The position numbers were made by a program, and so were the translations under genes. Below the pieces are notes generated by a model that worked only from the letters and a program-made list of their open reading frames with translations, ran no database searches and was not told where the DNA came from. Positions 1-12,178 of a DNA stretch of 64,000 nucleotides are shown in pieces. How positions within the stretch are numbered: the first letter of the stretch is position 1; each line of letters begins with the position of its first letter. This DNA is from Euptelea pleiosperma (lineage: Eukaryota; Streptophyta; Magnoliopsida; Ranunculales; Eupteleaceae), in the NCBI GenBank assembly GCA_035048495.1, contig JASUTR010000247.1:124001-188000 (forward strand), written 5' to 3'.

Positions 1-3000
1 TCTATTTTGAGAGGTTGACGCACGGATGGACCTAACTTGTTTCGACTGTCACGAATCTTGTTCCAACACTTCAAATGTGTTGAAACAATAGTAATGGAAG
101 AGTTTGAGTCCAATTACGAGGTCCGGTTGCGAAAAAGTCACAACTTATAGGCTTCTGAATGTAACACACAAACTGAGTCCAATTTGAGACGTTGACGCAC
201 GGATGGAGCTAACATGTTTCGACTGTCCCGAATCTTGTTTCAACACTTCAAATGTGTTGAACCAGTAGTAATGGAAGAGTTTGTGTCCAATTACGAGGTC
301 CGATTGCGAAAAAGTTACAAGTTATAGGCTTCTGAATGTAACACACAAACTTAGTCCAATTAATGACATTGACGCACGGATGGAGCCAACTTGTTTCGAC
401 TGCTCCTAATCTAGTTCCAACACTTCAAATGTGTTGAAACAATAGTAATGGAAGAGTTTGAGTCCAATTACGAGGTCCGGTTGCGAAAAAGTCACAACTT
501 ATAGGCTTCTGAATGTAACACACAAACTGAGTCCAATTTTAGACGTTGACGCACGGATGGAGCTAACTTGTTTCGACTGTCCCGAATCTTGTTCCAACAC
601 TTCAAATGTGTTGAAACAATAGTAATGGAAGAGTTTGAGTCCAATTACGAGGTCCGGTTGCGAAAAAGTCACAAGTTATAGGCTTCGGAATGTAACACAA
701 AAACTGAGTCCAATTTGAGACGTTGACGGACGGATAGAGTTAACATGTTTCGACTGTCCCGAATCTTGTTTCAACACTTCAAATGTGTTGAAACAATAGT
801 AATGGAAGAGTTTGAGTCCAATTATGAGGTCCGGTTGCAAAAAAGTCACAAGTTATAGGCTTCAGAATGTAAATCACAAACTGAGTCCAATTAATGACAT
901 AGACGCACGGATGGAGCCAACTTGTTTCGACTGACCCTAATCTTGTTCCAACACTTCAAATGTGTTGAACCAATAGTAATGGAAGAGTTTGAGTGAAATT
1001 ACGAGGTCCGATTGCGAAAAAGTCACAAGTTATAGGCTTCTGAATGTAACAAACAAACTGAATCCAATTAAAGAAATCGACGCAAGGATGGAGCTAACTT
1101 GTTTCGACTGCTACGAATCTTGTTCCAACACTCCAAATATGTTGAAACAATAGTAATAGAAGAATTCGAGTCTAATTACGATGTCCGGTTGCGAAAAAGT
1201 CACAAGTTATAGGCTTCGGAATGTAACACACAAACTGAGTCCAATTAAAGAAATTGACGCCCGGATGGAGCTAACTTGTTTCGACTGCCCCGAATCTTGT
1301 TCCAACACTTCAAATGTGTTGAAACAATAGTAATGGAAGAGTTTGAGTCCAATTACGAGGTCCGGTTGCGAAAAAGTCACAAGTTATAGGCTTCGGAATG
1401 TAACTCACAAACTGAGTCGAATTTGAGACGTTGACGCACGGATGGAGCTAACTTGTTTCGACTGTCCCGAATCTTGTTCCAACACTTTAAATGTGTTGAA
1501 ACAATAGTAATGGAAGAGTTTGAGTCCAATTACGAGGTCCGGTTGCGAAAAAGTCACAGGCTTCGGAATGTAACTCACAAACTGAGTCCAATTTGTGACG
1601 TTGACACACGGATGGAGCTAATTTGTTTCGACTGTCCCGAATCTTGTTCCAACACTTGAAATGTTTTGAAACAATAGTAATGGAAGAGTTTGAGTAAAAT
1701 TATGAGGTCCGGTTGGGACAAAGTCACAATTTATAGGCTTCGGAATGTAACACACAAACTGAGTCCATTTTGAGACGTTGACGCACGGATGGACCTAACT
1801 TGTTTCGACTGTCACGAATCTTGTTCCAACACTTCAAATGTGTTGAAACAATAGTAATGGAAGAGTTTGAGTCCAATTACGAGGTCCGGTTGCGAAAAAG
1901 TCACAAGTTATAGGCTTCGGAATGTAACACACAAACTGAATCCAATTTGAGACGTTGACGCACGAATGGAGCTAACATGTTTCGACTGTCCCGAATCTTG
2001 TTCCAACATTCAAATGTGTTGAAACAATAGTAATGGAAGAGTTTGAGTCCAATTATGAGGTCCGGTTGCGAAAAAGTCACAAGTTATAGGCTTCGGAATG
2101 TAACACACAAACTGAGTCCAATTAAACACATTGACGCACGGATGGAGCTAACTTGTTTCGACTGCCCCGAATCTTGTTCCAACACTTCAAATGTGTTGAA
2201 ACAATAGTAATGGAAGAATTCGAGTTTAATTACGAGGTCCGGTTGCGAAAAAGTCATAAATTATAGGCTTCAGAATGTAACACACAAACTGAGTCCAATT
2301 TGAGACGTTGACGCACGGAAGGAGCTAACTTGTTTCGACTGTCCCCAATATTGTTCCAACACTTCAAATCTGTTGAAACAATAGTAATTGAAGAGTTTGA
2401 GTCTAATTATAAGGTCCGGTTGCGAAAAAGTCACAAGTTATGTACTTCGGAATGTAACACAAACCGTGTCCAATTTGAGACGTTGACGAACGGATGGACC
2501 TAACTTGTTTCGAATGTCCGAATCTTGTTCCAACACTTTAAATCTGTTGAAACAATAGTAATGGAGGAGTTTGAGTCCAATTACGAGCTCCGATTTCGAA
2601 AAAGTCAATAATTATAGGCTTACGAATGAAAAACAAAAACTGATTTCAATTAGAAACATTGACGAACGAATAGAGCAAACTTGTTCCGCCTGTCCCGAAT
2701 CTTCTTCTAATACTTCAAATGTGTTGAAAAAATAATAATGGAAGAGTTTGAGTCCAATTACAAGGTCCGGTTGCGAAAAAGTCACAAGTTATAGGCTTCG
2801 GAATGTAACACACAAACTGAGTCCAATTTGAGACGTTGACGCACGGATGGAGCTAACTTATTTCGACTGTCCCGAATCTTGTTCTAACACTTCAAATGTG
2901 TTGAACCAATAGTAATGGAAGAGTTTGTGTCCAATTACGAGGTCCGATGCGAAAAAGTTACAAGTTATAGGCTTCAGAATGTAACACACAAACTTAGTCC

Positions 3001-3882
3001 AATTAATGACATTGACGCACGGATGGAGCCAACTTGTTTCGACTGCTCCTAATCTTGTTCCAACACTTCAAATGTGTTGAAACAATAGTAATGGAAGAGT
3101 TTGAGTCCAATTACGAGGTCCGGTTGCGAAAAAGTCACAACTTATAGGCTTCTGAATGTAACACAAAAACTGAGTCCAATTTGAGACGTTGACGCACGGA
3201 TGGAGCTAACTTGTTTCGACTGTCCCGAATCTTGTTCCAACACTTCAAATGTGTTGAAACAATAGTAATGGAAGAGTTTGAGTCCAATTACGAGGTCCGG
3301 TTGCGAAAAAGTCACAAGTTATAGGCTTCTGAATGTAACACACAAACTGAGTCCAATTTGAGACGTTGACGCACGGATGGAGCTAACTTGTTTCGACTGT
3401 CCCGAATCTTGTTCCAACACTTCAAATCTGTTGAAACAATAGTAATGGAGGAGTTTGAGTCCAATTACGTGGTCCGATTGCGAAAAAGTCAGTAATTATA
3501 GGCTTATGAATGAAACACACAAACTGAGTCCAAGTAGAGACATTGACGAACGAATAGAGCAAATTTGTTCTGCCAGTTCCGAATCTTGTTCCAATACTTT
3601 AAATGTGTTGAAACAATAATAATGGAAGAGTTTGAGTCCAATTACGAGGTCCGGTTGCGAAAAAGGCAGAAGTTATAGGTTTCGGAATGTAACACACAAA
3701 CTGGGTCCAATTTGAGACGTTGACGCACGGATGAAGCTAATTTATTTCGACTGTCCCGAATCTTGTTCCAACACTTCAAATGTTTTGAAACAATAGTAAT
3801 GGAAGAGTTTGAGTAAAATTAAGAGGTCCGGTTGCGACAAAGTTACAATTTATAGGCTTCGGAATGTAACACACAAACTGAG
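1..3882. repeat. Higher-order repeat A, copy 1 (22 monomers)
   Basis: The marker TCTATTTTGAGAGGTTGACG at position 1 recurs at 3883 and 7943, which defines units of 3882, 4060 and (to 12178) 4236 bp. Copy 1 contains 22 monomers. It is almost identical to copy 2, with scattered single-base changes and a one-base deletion near 2948. The window starts inside the array, so the unit boundary is arbitrary. Confidence 0.9.
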
Positions 3883-6800
3883 TCTATTTTGAGAGGTTGA
3901 CGCACGGATGGACCTAACTTGTTTCGACTGTCACGAATCTTGTTCCAACACTTCAAATGTGTTGAAACAATAGTAATGGAAGAGTTTGAGTCCAATTACG
4001 AGGTCCGGTTGCGAAAAAGTCACAACTTATAGGCTTCTGAATGTAACACACAAACTGAGTCCAATTTGAGACGTTGACGCACGGATGGAGCTAACATGTT
4101 TCGACTGTCCCGAATCTTGTTTCAACACTTCAAATGTGTTGAACCAGTAGTAATGGAAGAGTTTGTGTCCAATTACGAGGTCCGATTGCGAAAAAGTTAC
4201 AAGTTATAGGCTTCTGAATGTAACACACAAACTTAGTCCAATTAATGACATTGACGCACGGATGGAGCCAACTTGTTTCGACTGCTCCTAATCTAGTTCC
4301 AACACTTCAAATGTGTTGAAACAATAGTAATGGAAGAGTTTGAGTCCAATTACGAGGTCCGGTTGCGAAAAAGTCACAACTTATAGGCTTCTGAATGTAA
4401 CACACAAACTGAGTCCAATTTTAGACGTTGACGCACGGATGGAGCTAACTTGTTTCGACTGTCCCGAATCTTGTTCCAACACTTCAAATGTGTTGAAACA
4501 ATAGTAATGGAAGAGTTTGAGTCCAATTACGAGGTCCGGTTGCGAAAAAGTCACAACTTATAGGCTTCTGAATGTAACACACAAACTGAGTCCAATTTTA
4601 GACGTTGACGCACGGATGGAGCTAACTTGTTTCGACTGTCCCGAATCTTGTTCCAACACTTCAAATGTGTTGAAACAATAGTAATGGAAGAGTTTGAGTC
4701 CAATTACGAGGTCCGGTTGCGAAAAAGTCACAAGTTATAGGCTTCGGAATGTAACACAAAAACTGAGTCCAATTTGAGACGTTGACGGACGGATAGAGTT
4801 AACATGTTTCGACTCTCCCGAATCTTGTTTCAACACTTCAAATGTGTTGAAACAATAGTAATGGAAGAGTTTGAGTCCAATTATGAGGTCCGGTTGCAAA
4901 AAAGTCACAAGTTATAGGCTTCAGAATGTAAATCACAAACTGAGTCCAATTAATGACATAGACGCACGGATGGAGCCAACTTGTTTCGACTGACCCTAAT
5001 CTTGTTCCAACACTTCAAATGTGTTGAACCAATAGTAATGGAAGAGTTTGAGTGAAATTACGAGGTCCGATTGCGAAAAAGTCACAAGTTATAGGCTTCT
5101 GAATGTAACAAACAAACTGAATCCAATTAAAGAAATCGACGCAAGGATGGAGCTAACTTGTTTCGACTGCTACGAATCTTGTTCCAACACTCCAAATATG
5201 TTGAAACAATAGTAATAGAAGAATTCGAGTCTAATTACGATGTCCGGTTGCGAAAAAGTCACAAGTTATAGGCTTCGGAATGTAACACACAAACTGAGTC
5301 CAATTAAAGAAATTGACGCCCGGATGGAGCTAACTTGTTTCGACTGCCCCGAATCTTGTTCCAACACTTCAAATGTGTTGAAACAATAGTAATGGAAGAG
5401 TTTGAGTCCAATTACGAGGTCCGGTTGCGAAAAAGTCACAAGTTATAGGCTTCGGAATGTAACTCACAAACTGAGTCGAATTTGAGACGTTGACGCACGG
5501 ATGGAGCTAACTTGTTTCGACTGTCCCGAATCTTGTTCCAACACTTTAAATGTGTTGAAACAATAGTAATGGAAGAGTTTGAGTCCAATTACGAGGTCCG
5601 GTTGCGAAAAAGTCACAGGCTTCGGAATGTAACTCACAAACTGAGTCCAATTTGTGACGTTGACACACGGATGGAGCTAATTTGTTTCGACTGTCCCGAA
5701 TCTTGTTCCAACACTTGAAATGTTTTGAAACAATAGTAATGGAAGAGTTTGAGTAAAATTATGAGGTCCGGTTGGGACAAAGTCACAATTTATAGGCTTC
5801 GGAATGTAACACACAAACTGAGTCCATTTTGAGACGTTGACGCACGGATGGACCTAACTTGTTTCGACTGTCACGAATCTTGTTCCAACACTTCAAATGT
5901 GTTGAAACAATAGTAATGGAAGAGTTTGAGTCCAATTACGAGGTCCGGTTGCGAAAAAGTCACAAGTTATAGGCTTCGGAATGTAACACACAAACTGAAT
6001 CCAATTTGAGACGTTGACGCACGAATGGAGCTAACATGTTTCGACTGTCCCGAATCTTGTTCCAACATTCAAATGTGTTGAAACAATAGTAATGGAAGAG
6101 TTTGAGTCCAATTATGAGGTCCGGTTGCGAAAAAGTCACAAGTTATAGGCTTCGGAATGTAACACACAAACTGAGTCCAATTAAACACATTGACGCACGG
6201 ATGGAGCTAACTTGTTTCGACTGCCCCGAATCTTGTTCCAACACTTCAAATGTGTTGAAACAATAGTAATGGAAGAATTCGAGTTTAATTACGAGGTCCG
6301 GTTGCGAAAAAGTCATAAATTATAGGCTTCAGAATGTAACACACAAACTGAGTCCAATTTGAGACGTTGACGCACGGAAGGAGCTAACTTGTTTCGACTG
6401 TCCCCAATATTGTTCCAACACTTCAAATCTGTTGAAACAATAGTAATTGAAGAGTTTGAGTCTAATTATAAGGTCCGGTTGCGAAAAAGTCACAAGTTAT
6501 GTACTTCGGAATGTAACACAAACCGTGTCCAATTTGAGACGTTGACGAACGGATGGACCTAACTTGTTTCGACTGTCCGAATCTTGTTCCAACACTTTAA
6601 ATCTGTTGAAACAATAGTAATGGAGGAGTTTGAGTCCAATTACGAGCTCCGATTTCGAAAAAGTCAATAATTATAGGCTTACGAATGAAAAACAAAAACT
6701 GATTTCAATTAGAAACATTGACGAACGAATAGAGCAAACTTGTTCCGCCTGTCCCGAATCTTCTTCTAATACTTCAAATGTGTTGAAAAAATAATAATGG

Positions 6801-7942
6801 AAGAGTTTGAGTCCAATTACAAGGTCCGGTTGCGAAAAAGTCACAAGTTATAGGCTTCGGAATGTAACACACAAACTGAGTCCAATTTGAGACGTTGACG
6901 CACGGATGGAGCTAACTTATTTCGACTGTCCCGAATCTTGTTCTAACACTTCAAATGTGTTGAACCAATAGTAATGGAAGAGTTTGTGTCCAATTACGAG
7001 GTCCGATTGCGAAAAAGTTACAAGTTATAGGCTTCAGAATGTAACACACAAACTTAGTCCAATTAATGACATTGACGCACGGATGGAGCCAACTTGTTTC
7101 GACTGCTCCTAATCTTGTTCCAACACTTCAAATGTGTTGAAACAATAGTAATGGAAGAGTTTGAGTCCAATTACGAGGTCCGGTTGCGAAAAAGTCACAA
7201 CTTATAGGCTTCTGAATGTAACACAAAAACTGAGTCCAATTTGAGACGTTGACGCACGGATGGAGCTAACTTGTTTCGACTGTCCCGAATCTTGTTCCAA
7301 CACTTCAAATGTGTTGAAACAATAGTAATGGAAGAGTTTGAGTCCAATTACGAGGTCCGGTTGCGAAAAAGTCACAAGTTATAGGCTTCTGAATGTAACA
7401 CACAAACTGAGTCCAATTTGAGACGTTGACGCACGGATGGAGCTAACTTGTTTCGACTGTCCCGAATCTTGTTCCAACACTTCAAATCTGTTGAAACAAT
7501 AGTAATGGAGGAGTTTGAGTCCAATTACGTGGTCCGATTGCGAAAAAGTCAGTAATTATAGGCTTATGAATGAAACACACAAACTGAGTCCAAGTAGAGA
7601 CATTGACGAACGAATAGAGCAAATTTGTTCTGCCAGTTCCGAATCTTGTTCCAATACTTTAAATGTGTTGAAACAATAATAATGGAAGAGTTTGAGTCCA
7701 ATTACGAGGTCCGGTTGCGAAAAAGGCAGAAGTTATAGGTTTCGGAATGTAACACACAAACTGGGTCCAATTTGAGACGTTGACGCACGGATGAAGCTAA
7801 TTTATTTCGACTGTCCCGAATCTTGTTCCAACACTTCAAATGTTTTGAAACAATAGTAATGGAAGAGTTTGAGTAAAATTAAGAGGTCCGGTTGCGACAA
7901 AGTTACAATTTATAGGCTTCGGAATGTAACACACAAACTGAG
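3883..7942. repeat. Higher-order repeat A, copy 2 (23 monomers)
   Basis: This copy is colinear with copy 1 but carries one extra monomer. Around 4415-4600 the same monomer type (linker CAATTTTAGACGTTG) occurs twice in succession and only once in copies 1 and 3. The length of 4060 bp equals 3883 plus 177. Confidence 0.9.
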
Positions 7943-10900
7943 TCTATTTTGAGAGGTTGACGCACGGATGGACCTAACTTGTTTCGACTGTCACGAATCT
8001 TGTTCCAACACTTCAAATGTGTTGAAACAATAGTAATGGAAGAGTTTGAGTCCAATTACGAGGTCCGGTTGCGAAAAAGTCACAACTTATAGGCTTCTGA
8101 ATGTAACACACAAACTGAGTCCAATTTGAGACGTTGACGCACGGATGGAGCTAACATGTTTCGACTGTCCCGAATCTTGTTTCAACACTTCAAATGTGTT
8201 GAACCAGTAGTAATGGAAGAGTTTGTGTCCAATTACGAGGTCCGATTGCGAAAAAGTTACAAGTTATAGGCTTCTGAATGTAACACACAAACTTAGTCCA
8301 ATTAATGACATTGACGCACGGATGGAGCCAACTTGTTTCGACTGCTCCTAATCTAGTTCCAACACTTCAAATGTGTTGAAACAATAGTAATGGAAGAGTT
8401 TGAGTCCAATTACGAGGTCCGGTTGCGAAAAAGTCACAACTTATAGGCTTCTGAATGTAACACACAAACTGAGTCCAATTTTAGACGTTGACGCACGGAT
8501 GGAGCTAACTTGTTTCGACTGTCCCGAATCTTATTCCAACACTTCAAATGTGTTGAAACAATAGTAATGGAAGAGTTTGAGTCCAATTACGAGGTCCGGT
8601 TGCGAAAAAGTCACAAGTTATAGGCTTCGGAATGTAACACAAAAACTGAGTCCAATTTGAGACGTTGACGGACGGATAGAGTTAACATGTTTCGACTGTC
8701 CCGAATCTTGTTTCAACACTTCAAATGTGTTGAAACAATAGTAATGGAAGAGTTTGAGTCCAATTATGAGGTCCGGTTGCAAAAAAGTCACAAGTTATAG
8801 GCTTCAGAATGTAAATCACAAACTGAGTCCAATTAATGACATAGACGCACGGATGGAGCCAACTTGTTTCGACTGACCCTAATCTTGTTCCAACACTTCA
8901 AATGTGTTGAACCAATAGTAATGGAAGAGTTTGAGTGAAATTACGAGGTCCGATTGCGAAAAAGTCACAAGTTATAGGCTTCTGAATGTAACAAACAAAC
9001 TGAATCCAATTAAAGAAATCGACGCAAGGATGGAGCTAACTTGTTTCGACTGCTACGAATCTTGTTCCAACACTCCAAATATGTTGAAACAATAGTAATA
9101 GAAGAATTCGAGTCTAATTACGATGTCCGGTTGCGAAAAAGTCACAAGTTATAGGCTTCGGAATGTAACACACAAACTGAGTCCAATTAAAGAAATTGAC
9201 GCCCGGATGGAGCTAACTTGTTTCGACTGCCCCGAATCTTGTTCCAACACTTCAAATGTGTTGAAACAATAGTAATGGAAGAGTTTGAGTCCAATTACGA
9301 GGTCCGGTTGCGAAAAAGTCACAAGTTATAGGCTTCGGAATGTAATCACAAACTGAGTCGAATTTGAGACGTTGACGCACGGATGGAGCTAACTTGTTTC
9401 GACTGTCCCGAATCTTGTTCCAACACTTTAAATGTGTTGAAACAATAGTAATGGAAGAGTTTGAGTCCAATTACGAGGTCCGGTTGCGAAAAAGTCACAG
9501 GCTTCGGAATGTAACTCACAAACTGAGTCCAATTTGTGACGTTGACACACGGATGGAGCTAATTTGTTTCGACTGTCCCGAATCTTGTTCCAACACTTGA
9601 AATGTTTTGAAACAATAGTAATGGAAGAGTTTGAGTAAAATTATGAGGTCCGGTTGGGACAAAGTCACAATTTATAGGCTTCGGAATGTAACACACAAAC
9701 TGAGTCCATTTTGAGACGTTGACGCACGGATGGACCTAACTTGTTTCGACTGTCACGAATCTTGTTCCAACACTTCAAATGTGTTGAAACAATAGTAATG
9801 GAAGTGTTTGAGTCCAATTACGAGGTCCGGTTGCGAAAAAGTCACAAGTTATAGGCTTCGGAATGTAACACACAAACTGAATCCAATTTGAGACGTTGAC
9901 GCACGAATGGAGCTAACATGTTTCGACTGTCCCGAATCTTGTTCCAACATTCAAATGTGTTGAAACAATAGTAATGGAAGAGTTTGAGTCCAATTATGAG
10001 GTCCGGTTGCGAAAAAGTCACAAGTTATAGGCTTCGGAATGTAACACACAAACTGAGTCCAATTAAACACATTGACGCACGGATGGAGCTAACTTGTTTC
10101 GACTGCCCCGAATCTTGTTCCAACACTTCAAATGTGTTGAAACAATAGTAATGGAAGAATTCGAGTTTAATTACGAGGTCCGGTTGCGAAAAAGTCATAA
10201 ATTATAGGCTTCAGAATGTAACACACAAACTGAGTCCAATTTGAGACGTTGACGCACGGAAGGAGCTAACTTGTTTCGACTGTCCCCAATATTGTTCCAA
10301 CACTTCAAATCTGTTGAAACAATAGTAATTGAAGAGTTTGAGTCTAATTATAAGGTCCGGTTGCGAAAAAGTCACAAGTTATGTACTTCGGAATGTAACA
10401 CAAACCGTGTCCAATTTGAGACGTTGACGAACGGATGGACCTAACTTGTTTCGACTGTCCGAATCTTGTTCCAACACTTTAAATCTGTTGAAACAATAGT
10501 AATGGAGGAGTTTGAGTCCAATTACGAGCTCCGATTTCGAAAAAGTCAATAATTATAGGCTTACGAATGAAAAACAAAAACTGATTTCAATTAGAAACAT
10601 TGACGAACGAATAGAGCAAACTTGTTCCGCCTGTCCCGAATCTTCTTCTAATACTTCAAATGTGTTGAAAAAATAATAATGGAAGAGTTTGAGTCCAATT
10701 ACAAGGTCCGGTTGCGAAAAAGTCACAAGTTATAGGCTTCGGAATGTAACACACAAACTGAGTCCAATTTGAGACGTTGACGCACGGATGGAGCTAACTT
10801 ATTTCGACTGTCCCGAATCTTGTTCTAACACTTCAAATGTGTTGAACCAATAGTAATGGAAGAGTTTGTGTCCAATTACGAGGTCCGATTGCGAAAAAGT

Positions 10901-12178
10901 TACAAGTTATAGGCTTCAGAATGTAACACACAAACTTAGTCCAATTAATGACATTGACGCACGGATGGAGCCAACTTGTTTCGACTGCTCCTAATCTTGT
11001 TCCAACACTTCAAATGTGTTGAAACAATAGTAATGGAAGAGTTTGAGTCCAATTACGAGGTCCGGTTGCGAAAAAGTCACAACTTATAGGCTTCTGAATG
11101 TAACACAAAAACTGAGTCCAATTTGAGACGTTGACGCACGGATGGAGCTAACTTGTTTCGACTGTCCCGAATCTTGTTCCAACACTTCAAATGTGTTGAA
11201 ACAATAGTAATGGAAGAGTTTGAGTCCAATTACGAGGTCCGGTTGCGAAAAAGTCACAAGTTATAGGCTTCTGAATGTAACACACAAACTGAGTCCAATT
11301 TGAGACGTTGACGCACGGATGGAGCTAACTTGTTTCGACTGTCCCGAATCTTGTTCCAAAACTTCAAATATGTTGAAACAATAGTAATGGAAGAGTTTGA
11401 GTCGAATTACGAGGTCCGGTTGCAAAAAAGTCACATGTTATAGGCTTCGGAATGTAACACACAAACTGAGTCCAATTGAAGACATTGACGCACGGATGGA
11501 GCTAACTTTTTTCGACTGTCCCGAATCTTGTTCCAACACTTCAAATGTGTTGAAACAATAGTAATGGAAGAATTCGAGTCTAATTATGAGGTCCGGTTGT
11601 GAAAAAGTCACAAGTTATAGGCTTCGGAATGTAACACACAAACAGAGTCCAATTTGAGACGTTGACGCACGGATGGAGCTAACTTGTTTCGACTGTCCCG
11701 AATCTTGTTCCAACACTTCAAATCTGTTGAAACAATAGTAATGGAGGAGTTTGAGTCCAATTACGTGGTCCGATTGCGAAAAAGTCAGTAATTATAGGCT
11801 TATGAATGAAACACACAAACTGAGTCCAAGTAGAGACATTGACGAACGAATAGAGCAAATTTGTTCTGCCAGTTCCGAATCTTGTTCCAATACTTTAAAT
11901 GTGTTGAAACAATAATAATGGAAGAGTTTGAGTCCAATTACTAGGTCCGGTTGCGAAAAAGGCAGAAGTTATAGGTTTCGGAATGTAACACACAAACTGG
12001 GTCCAATTTGAGACGTTGACGCACGGATGAAGCTAATTTATTTCGACTGTCCCGAATCTTGTTCCAACACTTCAAATGTTTTGAAACAATAGTAATGGAA
12101 GAGTTTGAGTAAAATTATGAGGTCCGGTTGCGACAAAGTCACAATTTATAGGCTTCGGAATGTAACACACAAACTGAG
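7943..12178. repeat. Higher-order repeat A, copy 3 (24 monomers)
   Basis: This copy is colinear with copies 1 and 2 but has about two extra monomers inserted near 11350-11700 (types with CAAAACTTCAAATATG and GAATTCGAG). After them the original order resumes, offset by 354 bp. A one-base deletion near 9345 distinguishes it further. It ends where TCCATTTTGAGACTTTG begins a new unit family at 12179. Confidence 0.85.

Noticed and set aside
572..586. CENP-B-box-like site at TTTCGACTGTCCCGAA
   Set aside because: The required spacing and the A and CGGG core of the CENP-B box are absent. Only the TTCG start matches.
1453..9600. Repeated 68-aa and 72-aa open frames within the satellite (and similar 61-71-aa frames elsewhere on both strands)
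   Set aside because: 177 is divisible by 3, so any stop-free frame in a monomer repeats with the array. The frames have no conserved start context or family match and change with single-base variants. They are satellite by-products.
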